NCBI GenBank assembly: GCA_039566865.1
Contig: CM076954.1
Coordinates: forward strand, 8,316,001-8,380,000
DNA from: Aurelia coerulea
Taxonomy: Eukaryota; Cnidaria; Scyphozoa; Semaeostomeae; Ulmaridae
DNA: 64,000 nucleotides
Direction: 5' to 3'
The notes under the pieces are model-generated. The model had not been told where the DNA came from. It made no database searches and was given only the letters and a program-made list of their open reading frames with translations. The stretch's first letter is position 1, and the number at the start of each line of letters is the position of its first letter. Below are positions 61,930-64,000 of the stretch, in pieces. The position numbers and the translations under genes were made by a program.

Positions 61930-62400
61930 GACATCCCTTGGCAAAATATTGAGTATGTTTGCAGATGCTTCAAGCTTGATACTAATTGCAAGAATTTTGT
62001 ACCACTTTCATCCTCCAATCGTTGCTGCAGCTGCATTACAGACATATGTTTGAAGTTTTTCTTTGATGAATGGCTTCCTTGGCTACTATGTTGGAAGCTC
62101 GAAATGACCTGACTTGAAGTGCATTGTCAAGCTTCTGGCATTCTTCGCATACTTTTGATTTTGTTGCTGAGCTTAACATAATTTTGCACTGAACAGAAAT
62201 GAAGGCTTTGAAAGATGGGGATGCTTCATGAAAAGGACCAAATGAAGCCAACCTGGCAACACTCTGAATGTGACTTTCACTGTCATACACAGTATCCAAC
62301 AGGATGGAGTATTTTGCTTTTCTACACCCGTGGCACACCTGACTTCTACTGACAATTGACAAGACATGAACAAAAGAGGAAGCACATATTCATAGGAATA
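61930..62400 (-). pseudogene. T3: relic of the T-family left gene
   Basis: 61935-61990 is inverted-homologous to T1 near 48410-48465 (GCTTGAAGCAT, ACATACTCAATATTTTGC). On the minus strand the adjoining frame 62362-62036 encodes CHGCRKAKYSILLDTVYDSE, PSFKAFISVQCKIML and VCEECQKLDNALQV, that is two C-x2-C pairs about 55 residues apart. This is the clearest protein sequence for the second T gene. A zinc-binding transposase domain is plausible but unproven. Confidence 0.45.
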
Positions 62401-62409
62401 TCCCAACCA

Positions 62410-64000
62410 AGTTCATGGAGATCTAAAACTCTATTGCCAACATTCACAACAAAAGATGAATCTGCCTTTAAAACCAGAGAGTCTTTGTCACTGAAAACCC
62501 ATCAAAGAAAATGTAGGTATTTAGCATAAAGTGGGATTCAGAAGGAAAGCACGCTAAACCCCATTTAAGAAGGAACAAGTTTTCTGCCTTCAACTTTGGT
62601 CATAGGTGCAAAATGCAATCAATGTGTGTGGTTGCAATGGAGGGTGGCTGGTGGCAAGATGTCATTAAAATTAAATGGAATTCTAAGCTCTGGCTGTTGT
62701 GTTACTTCTCCATGTACTTCCACTTATATACCAGCATACAAATCTGAATATCCAACAAGAGAAAGAATAATAGGGGCAGATCCAGACTTGCAATAGCAAT
62801 GCAATAGCTGAAGCAGTAGTCAGATCCTTGTATCTAGTTATTAACGTCCAAGCCTATTTTCAAAAGGCGACACCCTACTATTTCGAATAACCTCACCTTG
62901 GTAGTAGTCAGAAAATTTCCTGGATCCGCCCCTGAATAAGATCAATTTTTTGGAAATTTGTACTATTTCACTGTTTTATAAGTGATTTGACTTCATCATG
63001 ACAATGAAACATAAAAGCAAAATAGTGAGAACTTTCTTAATCAAGTGACTAGCACAGATTCATTTCAAAGATCATTTGCATGCACCAAGATCATATTCTT
63101 TTCCTGATTTTCAACAAATATTCTTTTTATCAGCAATGACTATATCAATATAGAATTGTCTTCCATTTTCACATTTCCTTTTACCAAATCACTATCATAG
63201 AAAATCATTTTTATTAGGGAATGCTGGGGTAAAATGGGCAAGATGAGGGTAAAATGGGTAGCATTGACTGCTAGAAGTTGCCAAACAACAAGTCACAATA
63301 AAAAATTTAATTACTTAATTTAGGATCACAATAGGTTGATCATACTGTGTACCAAGCTACAACTTCATAGCTCTATTGGTTTTTGAAATAATTAGGGAGG
63401 ATGCCCCTAAGTACATAAAAACAGCGTTTCCAGAATCTCGATATGTGGTCTAAATAGCTAGGAATATTCAGAAGTTAAATATCCACATTATTTACACTAA
63501 ACCTTTTTGTTTAAAGTTATGATAATCTTTGATGTGCATTCACGAAGCTTCACTCTAAGGCACTGAGGGCTTTAAACACCTTCGTTCTTTTGCACTTCCA
63601 TGCTTTGCTTTGCTCTTGGTATTATTTTTAATGCAGTTCAGAGCATGCACCACTGGGGCTTGGGGCTTGCCCATTGTATTGATCGATTTTACTGCAACTT
63701 TTTGGGATGTTCATATTTAAACAGGTTGAATTTCACTGACACTTTTAGGCAGGGGCATGGATATGGCACTTTATGAATAATAAACTTTATTCTCCCTACA
63801 AAATTATCTTATGATGCTCTTGAAAAATGCCATCATGTGCGCTGTCTAGTCTCGGCCTTTATCGATATTTTACTTTTTGGCCGACATCTGCTGCGTGATA
63901 GATATTTTTAGAAATTGCCGCCTTTTTTGCTCGCGCTGTGAGCCAAGACGAGGCGCGTCGAGCCATCGTGAGGCTCGAACAAAAATAGCGCCCCCGTCTC
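62410..64000. other. no recognisable gene
   Basis: AT-rich. A short repeat GGTAAAATGGG occurs twice at 63230-63259. The last 160 bases become GC-richer (GCCGACATCTGCTGCG, GACGAGGCGCGTCGAGCC) and may mark the approach to a promoter or an element beyond the window; nothing can be named. Confidence 0.35.

Noticed and set aside
1..64000. tRNA, rRNA or bacterial-type operon features
   Set aside because: No cloverleaf with A/B boxes, no rRNA core motifs and no closely packed co-directional genes were seen by eye; a tRNAscan or Rfam search would be decisive.

Overview
This window is eukaryotic and almost certainly from an invertebrate animal. It is AT-rich and has no bacterial gene packing. It carries GT-AG splice signals, a leucine-rich-repeat (LRR) host gene broken into small exons, and a dense, nested set of metazoan transposable elements. 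The element mix (CR1/L2/Jockey-like LINEs, DIRS and Ngaro/PAT tyrosine-recombinase retrotransposons, BEL/Pao, and many short inverted-repeat elements) fits a cnidarian or another marine invertebrate. The species cannot be fixed from sequence alone.

Host genes. One LRR gene is supported on the plus strand by four phase-compatible exons: 11319-11443, 36846-36888, 37393-37440 and a terminal exon at 37537-37562 ending in TAA. The first two are separated by a 25.4 kb intron that is essentially all transposons. A membrane-protein exon (14429-14817, minus) is also present, together with a ~600-bp-arm inverted duplicate of itself.

Layout. 1-3.8 kb: an inverted-repeat MITE, a LINE-A 3' fragment with a clean target-site duplication (TSD), and two tyrosine-recombinase (YR) gene relics. 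4.4-4.8 kb: a MITE. 6.5-9.8 kb: a near-complete but frameshifted LINE-A. 9.96-10.74 kb: a minus-strand LINE tail of restriction-like-endonuclease type. 11.8-12.7 kb: a TTAA-flanked piggyBac-like MITE. 12.7-33.75 kb: one copy ('T2') of a TIR DNA transposon, shredded by a palindrome plus BEL/Pao fragment, a LINE-A/LINE-B composite that holds a structurally complete DIRS, and LINE-C. 33.9-37.9 kb: MITEs and LRR exons. 38.1-44.1 kb: LINE-D split by a Ngaro/PAT-type element with split direct repeats. 46.3-57.5 kb: minus-strand LINE-E (with a 2A-like motif) split by an A-tailed 2.4 kb retrocopy and by T1 (46723-51723), a 5.0 kb TIR transposon with an 8-bp TSD. T1 carries a RecQ-like helicase gene reading inward from one end and an unknown gene reading inward from the other. 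57.5-64 kb: mostly non-coding, with two more elements carrying the T-type terminus (one only 48 bp long) and a relic of the T second gene.

How it fits together. Almost every gene-like signal belongs to an element. Because elements are nested inside readable ORFs, several empty target sites can be inferred from the interrupted protein. This gives unusually secure boundaries: DIRS uses an AAT trinucleotide, the T family makes 8-bp TSDs, and the 2.4 kb retrocopy makes an 11-bp TSD. The best candidate for something new is the T family (RecQ-like helicase with a HEAH rather than DEAH box, terminus TAGCCTGCGTGCAG, 8-bp TSD).
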